Below, one piece after another: positions 1-11,000 of a stretch of DNA of 64,000 bases. How positions within the stretch are numbered: position 1 is the stretch's first letter; each line of letters begins with the position of its first letter. The position numbers and the translations under genes are program-made. Source of the stretch: Diadema setosum (taxonomy: Eukaryota > Echinodermata > Echinoidea > Diadematoida > Diadematidae); NCBI RefSeq assembly GCF_964275005.1, contig NC_092699.1, positions 16,034,149 to 16,098,148 of the forward strand. Reading direction: 5' to 3'. The notes beneath the pieces were generated by a model that did no database searches, was not told the DNA's origin, and saw only the letters and a program-made list of their open reading frames with translations.

Positions 1-290
1 TGTAATTTCATATCTTGATAAAGTATGATCTAGTTAGTAACCATGCCTTATTGCATTACGGATAGATGGCCATATGTACTGATACGACCGATGACTGACT
101 AGGAATAGGATGAATATATATAGGACTAGAATGGCACTATGCCATATGAGACTGTTGTTTTAGGTTATGTTAGGAGTAGGACAGGCCATGTTTGTCCTGC
201 AATCCATCACTCGCCTGTCACGAGTATTCCTGGATAGGGCTATTGATTCTCCCAGATTTTTTTTTTTCGATCCATCCTGTGTGGTACTCT
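1..290. other. No gene seen at left edge
   Basis: AT-rich sequence with scattered short repeats and no reading frame or RNA gene that I can support. The poly-T at about 256-266 may be the A-tail of a minus-strand retroelement or simple sequence. Confidence 0.5.
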
Positions 291-430
291 CCTGTGGTAC
301 CATGGTAATGCTATGTGGTAATGCTGTGTGGTAATGTCCCAAAATACCACAGGACAGTTCCTGTGGTACTGGTCCTGTGGTACTATCCTGTGGTACCGCC
401 CTGTGGTACTGCCCTGTGGTACGTCCCAAA
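291..430. repeat. CCTGTGGTAC repeat cluster, left copy
   Basis: About ten copies of the 9-10 bp motif CCTGTGGTAC or its complement GTACCACAGG, spaced roughly 10-15 bp apart. It includes the sequence GTCCCAAAATACCACAGGAC. The same motif, with the same GTCCCAAAAT linker, recurs at 2733-2885 on the other side of the LINE. It is followed by a short (CT)n run at 431-448. It could be the expanded end of a mobile element or a local minisatellite; the class is not known. Confidence 0.7.
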
Positions 431-449
431 ATCTCTCTCTCTCTCTCTA

Positions 450-2732
450 GTCACGTAGCATACAAACATGCAGGTGTGGTTCGGATGAGAGAACGCCATT
501 GTTACTCTAGTCACCTGTTTGATGTCATCAAGCCAGCTTGCTGCAGGTCTTCGTCTTTTACGTTTTCCCTCAACCATTCCCTGGATGATTGTTTTCTGAA
601 GGCAGTCATGTCTGGTAGCATGGCCAAAATATGTCAGTTTTCTGGCCACAATATCAGCCCGTAGTTTCTTTTCCACTCCAAGCTCCTCTAGCACCCATGT
701 ATTTGCTCTTCTTTCTTTACATGGTATCCTCAGTATCCTACGATAGCACCACATCTCAAATGAATCCAGTCTCTTCTTGTCTGCTGAATTCATTGTCCAG
801 GATTCTGAGCCAGATGATGACACGGCAAAGGCTGTAGATCTTAATAGCCGGACCTTGAGGGCGGAAGGGAGTTTACTTTTCCAAAGCTTTGTCATACCTT
901 GTGCCACATTCCGGGCCATTGCTAGTCTTCGTTTAATCTCCGGTGAGCAGTCCCCTTTGGTGTTTATGATGGAACCTAGGAACTCGAAGCTTTCCACCTC
1001 TTCAATGACATCACCATGTAGAGAAAAGACACCATCTGCAAAACTCCGTTTTCCATCTACAACCATGATCTTAGGGCGTGTTTATACAGAGAAGCAAAAT
1101 ACGCGCTCATGCCGGCTCATGCCGGCTCATAACATGCCGGCTCATGCGAGAGGACCTCTCGAATTTTGCTCTGTATAAACACGGCGTATGCCGGCATACG
1201 CCGCCAAATGCAGGCTCATGCGAGAGGTTCCGTCCGCCACCTTTTGAGGTGGCCGATGCGAGAGGAGCCTCGCGTATTTTGCTGTGTGTTTATACAGACG
1301 ACCGAAATTCGAGAGGTAACCGGAAAGCGTGTATTTCAATATCTGTCATGATCGAACCACGTCTTCTCCTTCTTACTGAAAAACTGGATTTCAGTTGATC
1401 ATTTGGCCGGGTGGTTGTCAAGAGGAACGTTACAAGAATGACCTTCAAGCTTGGTGGTCCTGATGACTTTGCCGGTGCCATCTTGATTTTTTTCATTTTT
1501 TCCCATCATGCAATAAACTGCACTGCGAACGTGACCTATGCTTGACACAAAAATTCGATAGGTCCGGTTCAGCTGAGGTCCGCTCGCATCGGCTCGCATG
1601 AGCCGGTATTTTGACTTCTGTATAAACACGAGAAATAAGCGCTCATGCGGGAGGTGAAATACCGGCTCATGCGCGCCGATGCGAGAGGCTCCTGTATAAA
1701 CACGCACTTTCAGCATTAGCCCCCTCTCTTCACTTGCTATTTTCACTGCTCTGAGTAGATCCATCAATTCTCTTCTGTTGTTGCAAACCAGGGTGGTGTC
1801 ATCTGCATACCTGAGATTTGTTACCCGTTGGCCACCTATTGTCACTCCACCAAGGAAATCTCCAAGGGCATCTCTCATAATCCGTTCAGCATAGATGTTG
1901 AAAAGCTGGGGCGATGATATGCATCCCTGTCAATCCCTCTACCAATCTTGAACCATTCTGTGTCACCTCTGCTTGTTCGTACTGTAGACTCTTGATCTTC
2001 ATACAGCTTGCTGATGAGCTTCACTATATGACTAGGAAAACCCATTTCTCTCATAGTGTTCCATGATTTTACATGACAGACACAATCAAAGGCTTTGCTG
2101 TAATCAATAAAGCACAGGTAGAGTGGTACAGAGTGCCCTCGGCAATTCTCAATGATGTTTCTGATGTTGATGATATGGTCTTTCGTGCCTCTTCCTGCTC
2201 TAAAGCCAGCCTGCTCTTCAGCTATCTCATTTTCCATCTGCTGTTTCATTCTGTTGTTGATGATCTTGAGTAGTATTTTGCTGGCATGGCTTATTAAGCT
2301 AGTGGTGCGGTGGTTTGAGCACTCCTTTACATTTCCCTTTTTAGGTATCGGGATAAAGACCGCTCTTCCCCAGTCCTCAGGCCATTCCACATTCCTCCAG
2401 ATTCTGTCACAGAGTTTCCACATGATGTTCATGCCTTCCTCACCAGAGGCTTTCCATAACTCGCCTGGGATATCACCCCAGCCTGGTGATTTACCGTTCC
2501 TAATTTCTCTCATTGCTTGGCGCACTTCCTCCAATAACGGGGGTGGTTCTAACTCTTGTTCCCCTAGGTTGCTGTTGGTGGAGTCCACCTGGGTCTTCTG
2601 CTCGTAGAGCTCATTGCAGTACTCGGTCCATCTGTTCTTTATGTCTGTGCTCTCTGTTAGGGTGGTACCATTTCTATCATTGATGACATCTGACCTTGCT
2701 GATGGTTTTTGAGTAACTTCTTTGACTAGACC
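450..2732 (-). mobile_element. RTE-like LINE, broken, 5'-truncated, minus strand
   Basis: Degenerate non-LTR retrotransposon read on the minus strand. The fingers/palm part of the reverse transcriptase lies at about 1930-2710, with QAGFRAGRGTKDH and the catalytic-core motif CFIDYSKAFD. The catalytic YADD motif lies at about 1790-1805 (NLRYADDTTLV). The C-terminal region lies at about 500-1066, with FEFLGSIINTKGDCSPEIK, then LRIPCKERRANTWVLEELG and YFGHATRHD. These C-terminal signatures resemble RTE-clade 'endonuclease-reverse transcriptase' proteins, but the clade is not proven. The upstream apurinic endonuclease is absent, so the copy is 5'-truncated. The reading frame shifts between the FIDYSKAFD and YADD parts near 1920, and the element is split by an inverted-repeat insertion at 1076-1705. 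It is not functional. Confidence 0.85.
1076..1705. mobile_element. Modular inverted-repeat element inside the LINE
   Basis: This 630-bp insertion separates the YADD part of the LINE from its C-terminal part. Its ends are inverted copies of GCGTGTTTATACAG (1076-1089 and 1692-1705). The core GTGTTTATACAG, or its complement, also occurs at 1171-1183, 1286-1297 and 1618-1630, so smaller inverted-repeat modules are bounded by the same termini (for example 1077-1183 and 1286-1630). Each module carries GGCTCATGCGAGAGG-like motifs in either orientation. No target-site duplication is clear and no transposase is encoded. It is best read as a MITE-like element, possibly several copies nested in each other. 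Confidence 0.7.
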
Positions 2733-2885
2733 AAAATACCACAGGACAATTCCTGTGGTACTACCCTGTGGTACGTCCCAAAATACCACAGGACAATTCC
2801 TGTGGTATAACTGTCCTGTGGTATCGTCCTGTGGTACTGTCCTGTGGTACTGTTCTGTGGTAATTACCACAGGAGTACCACATGA
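2733..2885. repeat. CCTGTGGTAC repeat cluster, right copy
   Basis: A second cluster of CCTGTGGTAC/GTACCACAGG motifs, about ten copies. It includes two blocks of AAAATACCACAGGACAATTC followed by CTGTGGTA. It lies exactly at the truncated 5' end of the LINE and matches the cluster at 291-430 on the far side. The pair may be related ends of one element that contains the LINE, or two insertions of the same repeat. Confidence 0.7.
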
Positions 2886-2886
2886 C

Positions 2887-3046
2887 TTTTTTTGTAAGGG
2901 CTATCCGAGGGACAGAGTGTTTTGCCTCTTGCTAGAGGGGACGGTATGCTTACAGACAACATTGCTCAGTCCAGACTCGGGTTCGAACCCGGGCCCTTAG
3001 GATCGTGAGGCAGACGCGCTACCGACTGAGCCAACTCACCGCCCTA
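2887..3046 (-). mobile_element. tRNA-derived SINE, minus strand
   Basis: Read on the minus strand, a tRNA-like head carries an A box (TGGCTCAGTCGGTAGCGCG) and a B box (GGGTTCGAACCCGAG). A body follows with GAGCAATGTTGTCTGTAAGC and AGCAAGAGGCAAAACACTC, ending in an A-rich tail at about 2887. The acceptor-stem ends do not pair, so this is a SINE and not a working tRNA. The body motifs recur in the + strand copy at 47740-47975, which shows a dispersed family. Confidence 0.85.
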
Positions 3047-3049
3047 GTT

Positions 3050-4920
3050 TTGTACACGACTCTTTGACCTCGTTTACAATGCGGGGCTGGGACGAGCCGC
3101 GACGAGCCGCGGTCTCCATACAGTAAAATTGAACAGTTTATGCTGGTGTATTATGTGAAGTATGTTTTGGCTTTAAAACGTTTTCAGGAGTGCATTTCCT
3201 CCAGTGTCATAAATCTGCTATCAAGATCAGTAATGGAATTAAACAGATGCTTGAAGGAACACCATTTACGCGACATTTGTTTATCAATATCTATGTATTC
3301 TGCCAATCACAAAAATGTTGCAATTTGATGGACATGACTTTTGTTACTCATCAATGCAAAGTAATATTATATCAAATCGATTTCTGTTAGATGGGAATTT
3401 CCCTAACGTTGCGTGCAACAGTTGACGAATGGATGCGAACACGTGGTGCTCTCTGTGTTTGCAAGTGACCACATTTTGTATGCTGAAGAAATAAAAGAAA
3501 TAAGTTAACATCTGAATGCAAATCATTCAATCCTCATTCTGGTATCCTTAAGAGTATTAAAAAATCCAGGTAGACTTTGTTCCATTCTGTGTGTAAAAGA
3601 GCATTGATACTTACTACGGTTAGGATAAAACGCGAGTCAAGGAATTACGTATTATAATGATTGATCTGCTGCTAGTTACTAATTGTCTCAAAATGATTTT
3701 TTTTTTTGCTCAAATAATACGTCAAAACGAGTATTACTAGTTAGATTTCGTCTCAAATTTATCCTAATCAAATAATTTCTTTCATTCAGTTCCAGTAAAG
3801 ATATATCGATACAATTACATGTATATTCGTTTATTCAAGAAAGTCTTCTACATTCTGTAAATAGGCCTATAAAACCTCAACCATTATATCGACATAACAT
3901 AATTATTTCTTCCAGAAAGATAATGTTTGTGAGAGAGCAAGACGTTTGCAGAGAAGCAAAAAACAACAACGACAAACCCGACGTGAGTGCAAAGGTAAAC
4001 TCTGATATAACTCTGGAGCAGGTAAAGAAATGGAGAAGAAACTGAACAGAAAGCACGGGAGAAATAAAAGAATACTTTCAATGACTATTTTGCTTTTATT
4101 CCGCATTCTCTGAATGTACTTTGTTCGAATCAAGTCAGCGAATTTTGGGTACACCGATATCCGTGTCTTCTCTCAAACGGATTTGATAAAATTCTTTCCA
4201 GGGGTGACCTCGAGACGGAACAACAAAGAGAAGGTTCGAAATCGTCATGTCGTGTTAAACAAACAAAACTCTTACCACATTGACATATCATTACCCATTC
4301 CCAAAAAGAGACATAATAAGTGAAAACGAGTGTTTAGTCCTCGTACACTTACTCTGCATGAGAAAACAGCAAGAAGATATCAGAAAACAAAGATACAACA
4401 GACATCTATTGGACTCACTTCTTTAGGGAAAATAATTAATGAAGTCATGCTTTGATACTTGCCGCACGCACAGACGCAAGACGAATGTTTAAAAATGAAT
4501 ATAATAGTTAAATTATGGCGACTTTGTTTCTCTTGATGATACATATATCATTGAATGTGTAATACAGAAACATGCTTGGAACACTGATAACTGCACACCG
4601 TACATCTCATTCTATTCCCTTGTTCAAAACGTTGAAAGAGCACGTATACTAAAGTTTTGTATGATAACTATAAACTATAATGATTGTCGTGTCCCTCAAA
4701 ATACGCGTTTACTGATGAGATGGTTTTGTCGGTAGATTATCATTTCTTCTGAGGAGGTAAAAGTAACAAGTCTCTCGGGAAACTTAGCAGGTTCTAAAGA
4801 TTACATAACAGGAGGGCTAAGTTGAAATTACAATGTCGCCACTTTTGATTTCGTTTCTTTCCGACGAAGCTAAGGTTAGAGCGAACTTGAAGGACTGCCG
4901 CTCCATTACTGAGATTTCGG
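3050..4920. other. Intergenic, no gene seen
   Basis: AT-rich DNA between the SINE and the first receptor gene. Only short, unconvincing reading frames and no recognised repeat ends were found. The last few hundred bases should hold the proximal regulatory DNA of receptor gene A, but no specific element other than the TATA box could be supported. Confidence 0.5.
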
Positions 4921-4925
4921 GTCTG

Positions 4926-4933
4926 TATAAAAG
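4926..4933 (+). promoter_or_regulatory. Candidate TATA box of receptor gene A
   Basis: TATAAAAG lies 83-90 bp upstream of the ATG at 5016. A start of transcription 25-30 bp downstream (about 4955-4963) would make the ATG at 5016 the first in-frame start and exclude the more upstream in-frame ATG at 4833. No initiator was confirmed. Confidence 0.5.
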
Positions 4934-5015
4934 CAGTTTCAATTCAAACTGCTATCAAAGTAATGCAAGAGCACAGTTGACAACAACAGCAATAACAAAA
5001 TTCTGGCTCTCTTTG

Positions 5016-8000
5016 ATGAATATGGACGGCGCGACTACACCCCTCTTTGCCGATGGTGGAACGGGCGCCGTTTTCGACGACGAAGGCTCTCACGAGATCA
5101 ATAACGGAACGGACGTCGCGATTACAGAGTTATTCCGGACCGTTCTGCAGGAGTTCGAGCAGACGTCAGCTACCCTCTTCGGGACCGAGGACGCCAGCGA
5201 TCTGGTTGTGGCGGGAAGGCAGTCTTTCGAGGTTCCTTTTCTCGCCTGCGTCATCATTCTTGGAGTCATCGGAAACTCGCTGGTCGTCGCCGTCTACAGT
5301 CAAAAAGGTCTTCGCGTGACCAACGCCGGCCTGCATATACTGAACCTAGCAGCAGGTGTGTACAAACCAAAATTTCATACAAATAAAATGATCATCCTAG
5401 TTGAATTCACTTATCATTAATTTTACTGTTAAGATCAATATGTTAATATCATAAATAACTAACATCATTTTATTATTTTGATAATTATTATTCTTTATGA
5501 TGATTATTATTATCATCATTATTTGATCTTAAGTTCCCATCACCGTTTCTGAACCGCAAAAACCTCTCCGCAGAAACAGATTGATTAGTTTCTTCCTTTC
5601 AAGATATAACTACTTAGCTCTCAGTACATGTATTCCAATACAACGACAATGTACAACATTGTGTACTTGAAAAACTTTTCTATTTTGACGCCAGATGAAA
5701 AGACGGATTCAGTGCAAATCTACTCCATGTTTGAAGTTGATATTAGTGATCACACTCAAGCGCAACAAACACTGACATTTTCACGAAGATTCGATAGAAA
5801 AGAGAAAGTTATGGCTATTTGAATCGCTCAGTGTCAGACATTTCCAAGAACACCGAGTTAGGCTAATGTCACATGAATGTATCGAAGGCAATTACAGTGG
5901 TGACGCGACATTAATTTTGCTCCTGCGACAGTCGTCCCAGTCTTTTAATATTCTAATTCTCCGAGGGCTTAGGGTAAGGGCTGTGATATGGTTTGATGTG
6001 AGGATTAGGATTAGGATGAGGATTAAAGGGATACGTTCTGGGTAGAATTCATGTTTGGCTTGGTTGTGCAAACATTTCATGGGAGCAATTGTCGCAGGAG
6101 CAAATGTCATCGAACCAGTTAGGCTACAGTAGTCTCCTATTTACATGACTTATCACGCCCTAACAAGTCATTTATCTTGCACATAAATCTTTTTCTGATT
6201 TTTTTTCGGACATTAATTTTTAGAAGAGGCAATACAATCGTTTCCTTTACATTAGATTGTCAATAAGTTGTAAGGAGTCAGCAATGCTGACACTTCATAA
6301 TGTCGTCTTGAACGAGGCGGGATGAACGGCTAAATGAACAAATCAATACCACTCTCATGTTTGTCACTCGGTCATACGAAGAATCAGTGCACGACGGGCT
6401 TTGACAATGACAATAATAATCTGTAGGCCTACCCTTGTCCAGCTGCTTGCACGCCGGCAGTGGCGGATCCAGAGAGGGGGCGCATCGGGCGCGCGCCCCC
6501 TCTTTATTCTTGTTAAAACAAATGAGATAAAAAGAACAAATGGGGTCGAGTGCGCCTCCTTCAGTTGTTGGTTTTTGTTGTTGTTGTTGTTGTTTTCTGT
6601 TGTTTTTTAAGGCGCCTCCCCTTTACGGAATTCCTGGATCCGCCCCTGCGCCGGTATGAATATAATGGAAACCAGACCATTCATGAATGACTGGGAATGG
6701 GGTCCTTTGTTCATTTCATACAGGCGATGTGTTTCTTCTGGTAATTGTCGGTGGATTTCACATCACCGAATTCTACTACAGTACCTGGGCCATACTTTGG
6801 AGAACAGATATCCAATGCGTCCTCCATCGATTCGCCCGGTTTGTCGGCTTCAACATCACCATTTTCGAGATGATGGCCATGGCAGTCGACAGGCAAGTAG
6901 ATCACACATCCCTACTAGCGCTTTGTATCCAGTGGAAAAGGCGCTCTATAAATGTCTACTATTATTATTACTGCATATTTATTTTGACCTTAGACAGAGG
7001 TAAAGGGGAAGAGAAAGAGCCTAAAGAAAGAAAGACAGAAAGAAAGAAAGAAAGACGTGAGAGAGACGGGCGAGAGGGGCAAATTAAATTCTAGTTAGAA
7101 AAAAACCCACATAAACTGGACAGGTAAAACGTTGCTATTCCATAATGCCATTACACATTGTGACTATTCCTACAGCTGTAAATCAATTTATGGCACTGCT
7201 GTCATATTTTCGTTAGAAGGTCAAAATACCAAATGTAAAGAAGTCAGAAGTAAACAAATCTTACAATCATGGAACAATGTCAGAGGAACAATTCACGACA
7301 TATCAAGTGACTGTATCAATCCAAATGCTGTACATAACATTTAATCGTCTTAAATTATGATTATTGTAAGTACATCACACATCCCTATTTGTTATACAAG
7401 CGCTTTGTATGCAGTGGAAAAGGCGCTCTATAAATGTCTACTATTATTATTACTGCATATTTTTTTTTGACCTTAGACAGAGGTAAAGGGGAAGAGAAAG
7501 AGCCTAAAGAAAGAAAGACAGACAGAAAGAAAGAAAGACTTGAGAGAGACGGGGCGAGAGGGGCAAATTAAATTCTAGTTAGAAAAAAAAAACCCACATA
7601 AGCTGGACAGGTAGAACGTTGCTATTCCACAATGTCACATTGTGACTATTCCTACAGCTGTAAATCAATTTATGGCACTGCTGTCATATTTTCGTTAGAA
7701 GGTCAAAATACCAAAGGTAAAGAAGTCAGAGGAACAATTCACGACGTATCAAGTGACTGTATCAATCCAAATGCTGTACATAACATTTAATCGTCTTGAA
7801 TTATAAATATTGTAAGTAAACAGTGTGCGTGTAGTGGTGAAGTTTATTCCTATAAAGATGTCTTTGAAATTTTACCGCCTATATATACACTCAGCAAAAA
7901 AAGAAAGCAAACAATTTTTCAAGTTCATATTTTCCTGGATGATTTGGATGAAAATCAATGTATTACATACCATATTAAAGGTAATTTAATTGGCTATCGA

Positions 8001-11000
8001 GCTAGTAGGTTAACACAAAGGGAAACTTTATGCATGAGCGAACACGCTCATTTTTGCCGTCCAAGGCACAAAAGAAAAAATTGCAAAATTTGACATAATT
8101 TATTATTGTCTTTCAGTTGGCAATGCCCTTCAGATAACAATGACAACAAAAAGCCAGTTTAACTCAATGAGAGACATGAATGAAATAGCAAAAACAAGAC
8201 AAGTTTTTGTTCTCTTTATAACCTCAAACAAAAAGAAAGTGGGAAACTAAAGGGGGGAAATAAGAATTTTCTGTCAGCTTAAAGGTACTAGCCCACATTT
8301 GCAAACCCACGAAAATCAAAACTGCATAAAACAGGTCCAATATGACTTCAAGTACAAGTTATAACAGTAACATACCTCACCTGTCGCTCTTTGTCTATAC
8401 CATTCGATAAAAGAGAGAAAATCATCGTTTTAAAATCAATTTTCAAACCGGGTCATCCCGACCCATATTTGTCTATACCATTCGATAAAAGAGAGAAAAT
8501 CATCGTTTTAAAATCAATTTTCAAACCGGGTCAACCCGACCCAAAATCGAATTACGAGCACGGGCTATAGCTACGTACATTGTACATGTAACACGTACGT
8601 GGACCGGAGCTAGCGAGCGTTATACGCATGCATACGGATTACGGTGCATTTTCATTTATTTTTATGAATGTAATGGACTAATTGGAACGAAATTTTGCAC
8701 AGGTGTTACTGCAATCATACCCAAACTCTATGCTAACTTTGAGACCAATTGCTGCAGGTTTACAAATGTGGGCTAATACCTTTAAACTTCAAACGACATA
8801 GGGAGTTATGGCATAAAGATGATTACATAAACAGAATTTCTTTATTTCAGTCTTTTTACTTAGTAATTCATGAAATAAATTTAAGAGCAATATATTATTG
8901 ACAATTTTCCTAATTTGAAAACAAATTGAAATTTCTACCATTTTTGTTCATATTGCTGCTTATCTTACTTCATTTGAATTTGGGTTTGACCCAAGATTCT
9001 TCTTTTTTTCCCTTAATTTTGGCCTTTATTGATATTTTGGGCTTCAAAGATATTATGGAGATCAAAGGTTTATTTTTGCAACTTAATTAATGTATCTAAT
9101 TGTGTTAAATTTGTTTTTTGTTCTTATTGTTATATGGAAGAGCACTTACGCATGAATGACAACTTGTTCATTTTTGCAATTTTTACTTTTTTGCCTCGGG
9201 AGATAAAAACAAAGGTGTTCACTCATGCGTAAAGTTTCCCTTTTCATTGACCTACCAGGCTGATAGCCAATCAAATTACCTTCAATATGATATATAATAC
9301 ATTAAGTTTTAGCCAAATATTCCGTGAGAAATGTAAACTTGAAAAAGTGTTTACTTTCTTTTTTTGCTGAGTGTATATATACACATTGGATGTATCTAAT
9401 TCGACATTTGTACCTCTGGAAAATTGCCTCTTTTCAACGAAGCAGTTTAAAGTCATATTCTAACATTTCCATTCTGTGGACCACGTTTTTTTAATTTCCA
9501 GAGATTGACGTTCCAATCGTACATAGAAAAGAAAGATTTGTATTCTAAACTCTTAATATTTAGAATAGACCTGTGGATTTCCAAATCTCGACAAGATACC
9601 CTGCCATGTCGTGAAACATTTATCATGTAGCAATATTACAAGCAGATTGATCACTTTCTTCTCGGTGTCCAAGATAGAGCTAAAGTATATTGATATTTCA
9701 TACTGGATAACTAAGTTGCCTATCATTGCAAGAGATGATGTCACCTTACTCCCTCGTTATTCTCCTTTTCATAACTCTTCTTTCACCTTTTGTATACTTG
9801 AAGGTACATCGCTATCTGCCATCCCTTAAAGTTCAGGATTTACTGCACGACCAGACGAACGAAGATGAAAATGATTGCAACGTGGATTGGCGCGTTTCTA
9901 GCTGCGATACCAATTCCGCTTAACATCGGGGTAAGAGATCCGAGAGATACACGTGGTCCTATAGTAGTTTAATCTGTAGAGAATAATGTTCTCCCCCCCC
10001 CCGCCTTTTCCTGAAATGAGGACGACATGACAGTCTATCTAATCTCACACCAATTCAGAAACTTACAACTCTGACACTCCGATATGAGCAAGTTTATTTA
10101 GATGATAATCAGGGGCTTGTTTCATAATAAAGATTGAGTCTAAGATTGCGATTGATGCAAAATTTACGCTAGATCTGTTGTGAAATAAGTTTATGTGCTT
10201 TAAATCAATCTTTATGAAACGGAATTACGATCAGAACTGATTCCACGCTTGATGCACTGACTTACGCTCAATAAATCGAGCGTAAGATCAATCGCAACTC
10301 CTTATCATACAGGATCCAAAATTCAATGAAATTAACTGACGCCATAAAGTTCTACGTATAGACTGTTGCGTCAAGCAGTTCTAACCAGGAGGTGACTTGT
10401 TAAAAATCAACGTCGTTATGATTGAAATGCCATTTGATTCAGTTATCTGCTGGTATAACATTTATTGTGATATAAACACACCCTTTCAAAACTGACAGAA
10501 TTCTTTGAACATTCCCATCATTGGTATGAGCTGTGAACCAGCCGTCTATTCGTCAGAATAACCACTGCCTTGATATGGAAATATGGGTGATTTTCCTATT
10601 CCGAAGTTCCAATGTTATCCGAAAATGAAATACACGTTCTTCATTCTGAAATGCACAAGTTCCGAATACCTAAATAAGATGTTCATTAATTGAAAATGAA
10701 GAAAGAAAAAGTTCGCTGATCCAAACATTTGTTACGTTAATTCGGAGGTTCGTTATTCCAAAGATTAGTAATTTCAAAAATGAAACGAGATCTGTTATTT
10801 CGAAGGTTCGTTAATCCGAACATGAAAAGAAAGTGCATTCTAGCGAAATTAGCGAAACTTCAAAATGTCAGAACGTCTTTATTTTTCACCCGATTTTGAT
10901 CAAAATTTTACCGTTGCATTCGTATGATTTTACTCTTTCTTATCATGCAGACTAACTAATATTTGGACTGGATTTCCCCTTTAACCAATGTAATATCTTA

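Larger units (their letters stand above)
7888..9373. mobile_element. Inverted-repeat DNA element, TA-flanked, in intron 2 of gene A
   Basis: About 1.49 kb bounded by CACTCAGCAAAAAAAGAAAG and its complement CTTTCTTTTTTTGCTGAGTG, with TA on both sides. The inverted repeats extend inward with gaps for roughly 150-170 bp; for example GGGAAACTTTATGCATGAG on the left pairs with CTCATGCGTAAAGTTTCCC on the right. No transposase frame was found. The TA target suggests a non-autonomous Tc1/mariner-type element. It is split by a second element at 8283-8781. Confidence 0.85.

Noticed and set aside
777-1178. Plus-strand open frame over the LINE
   Set aside because: Antisense shadow of the reverse transcriptase C-terminal region on the minus strand.
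2152-2607. Plus-strand open frame of 151 codons
   Set aside because: Antisense shadow of the reverse transcriptase fingers/palm region.
2983-3046. A working tRNA gene on the minus strand
   Set aside because: A and B boxes are present, but the acceptor stem does not pair and a SINE body follows.
4833-5015. Upstream N-terminal extension of receptor gene A
   Set aside because: In frame but crosses a TATA box, has no signal peptide and no counterpart in gene B; the start at 5016 is preferred.
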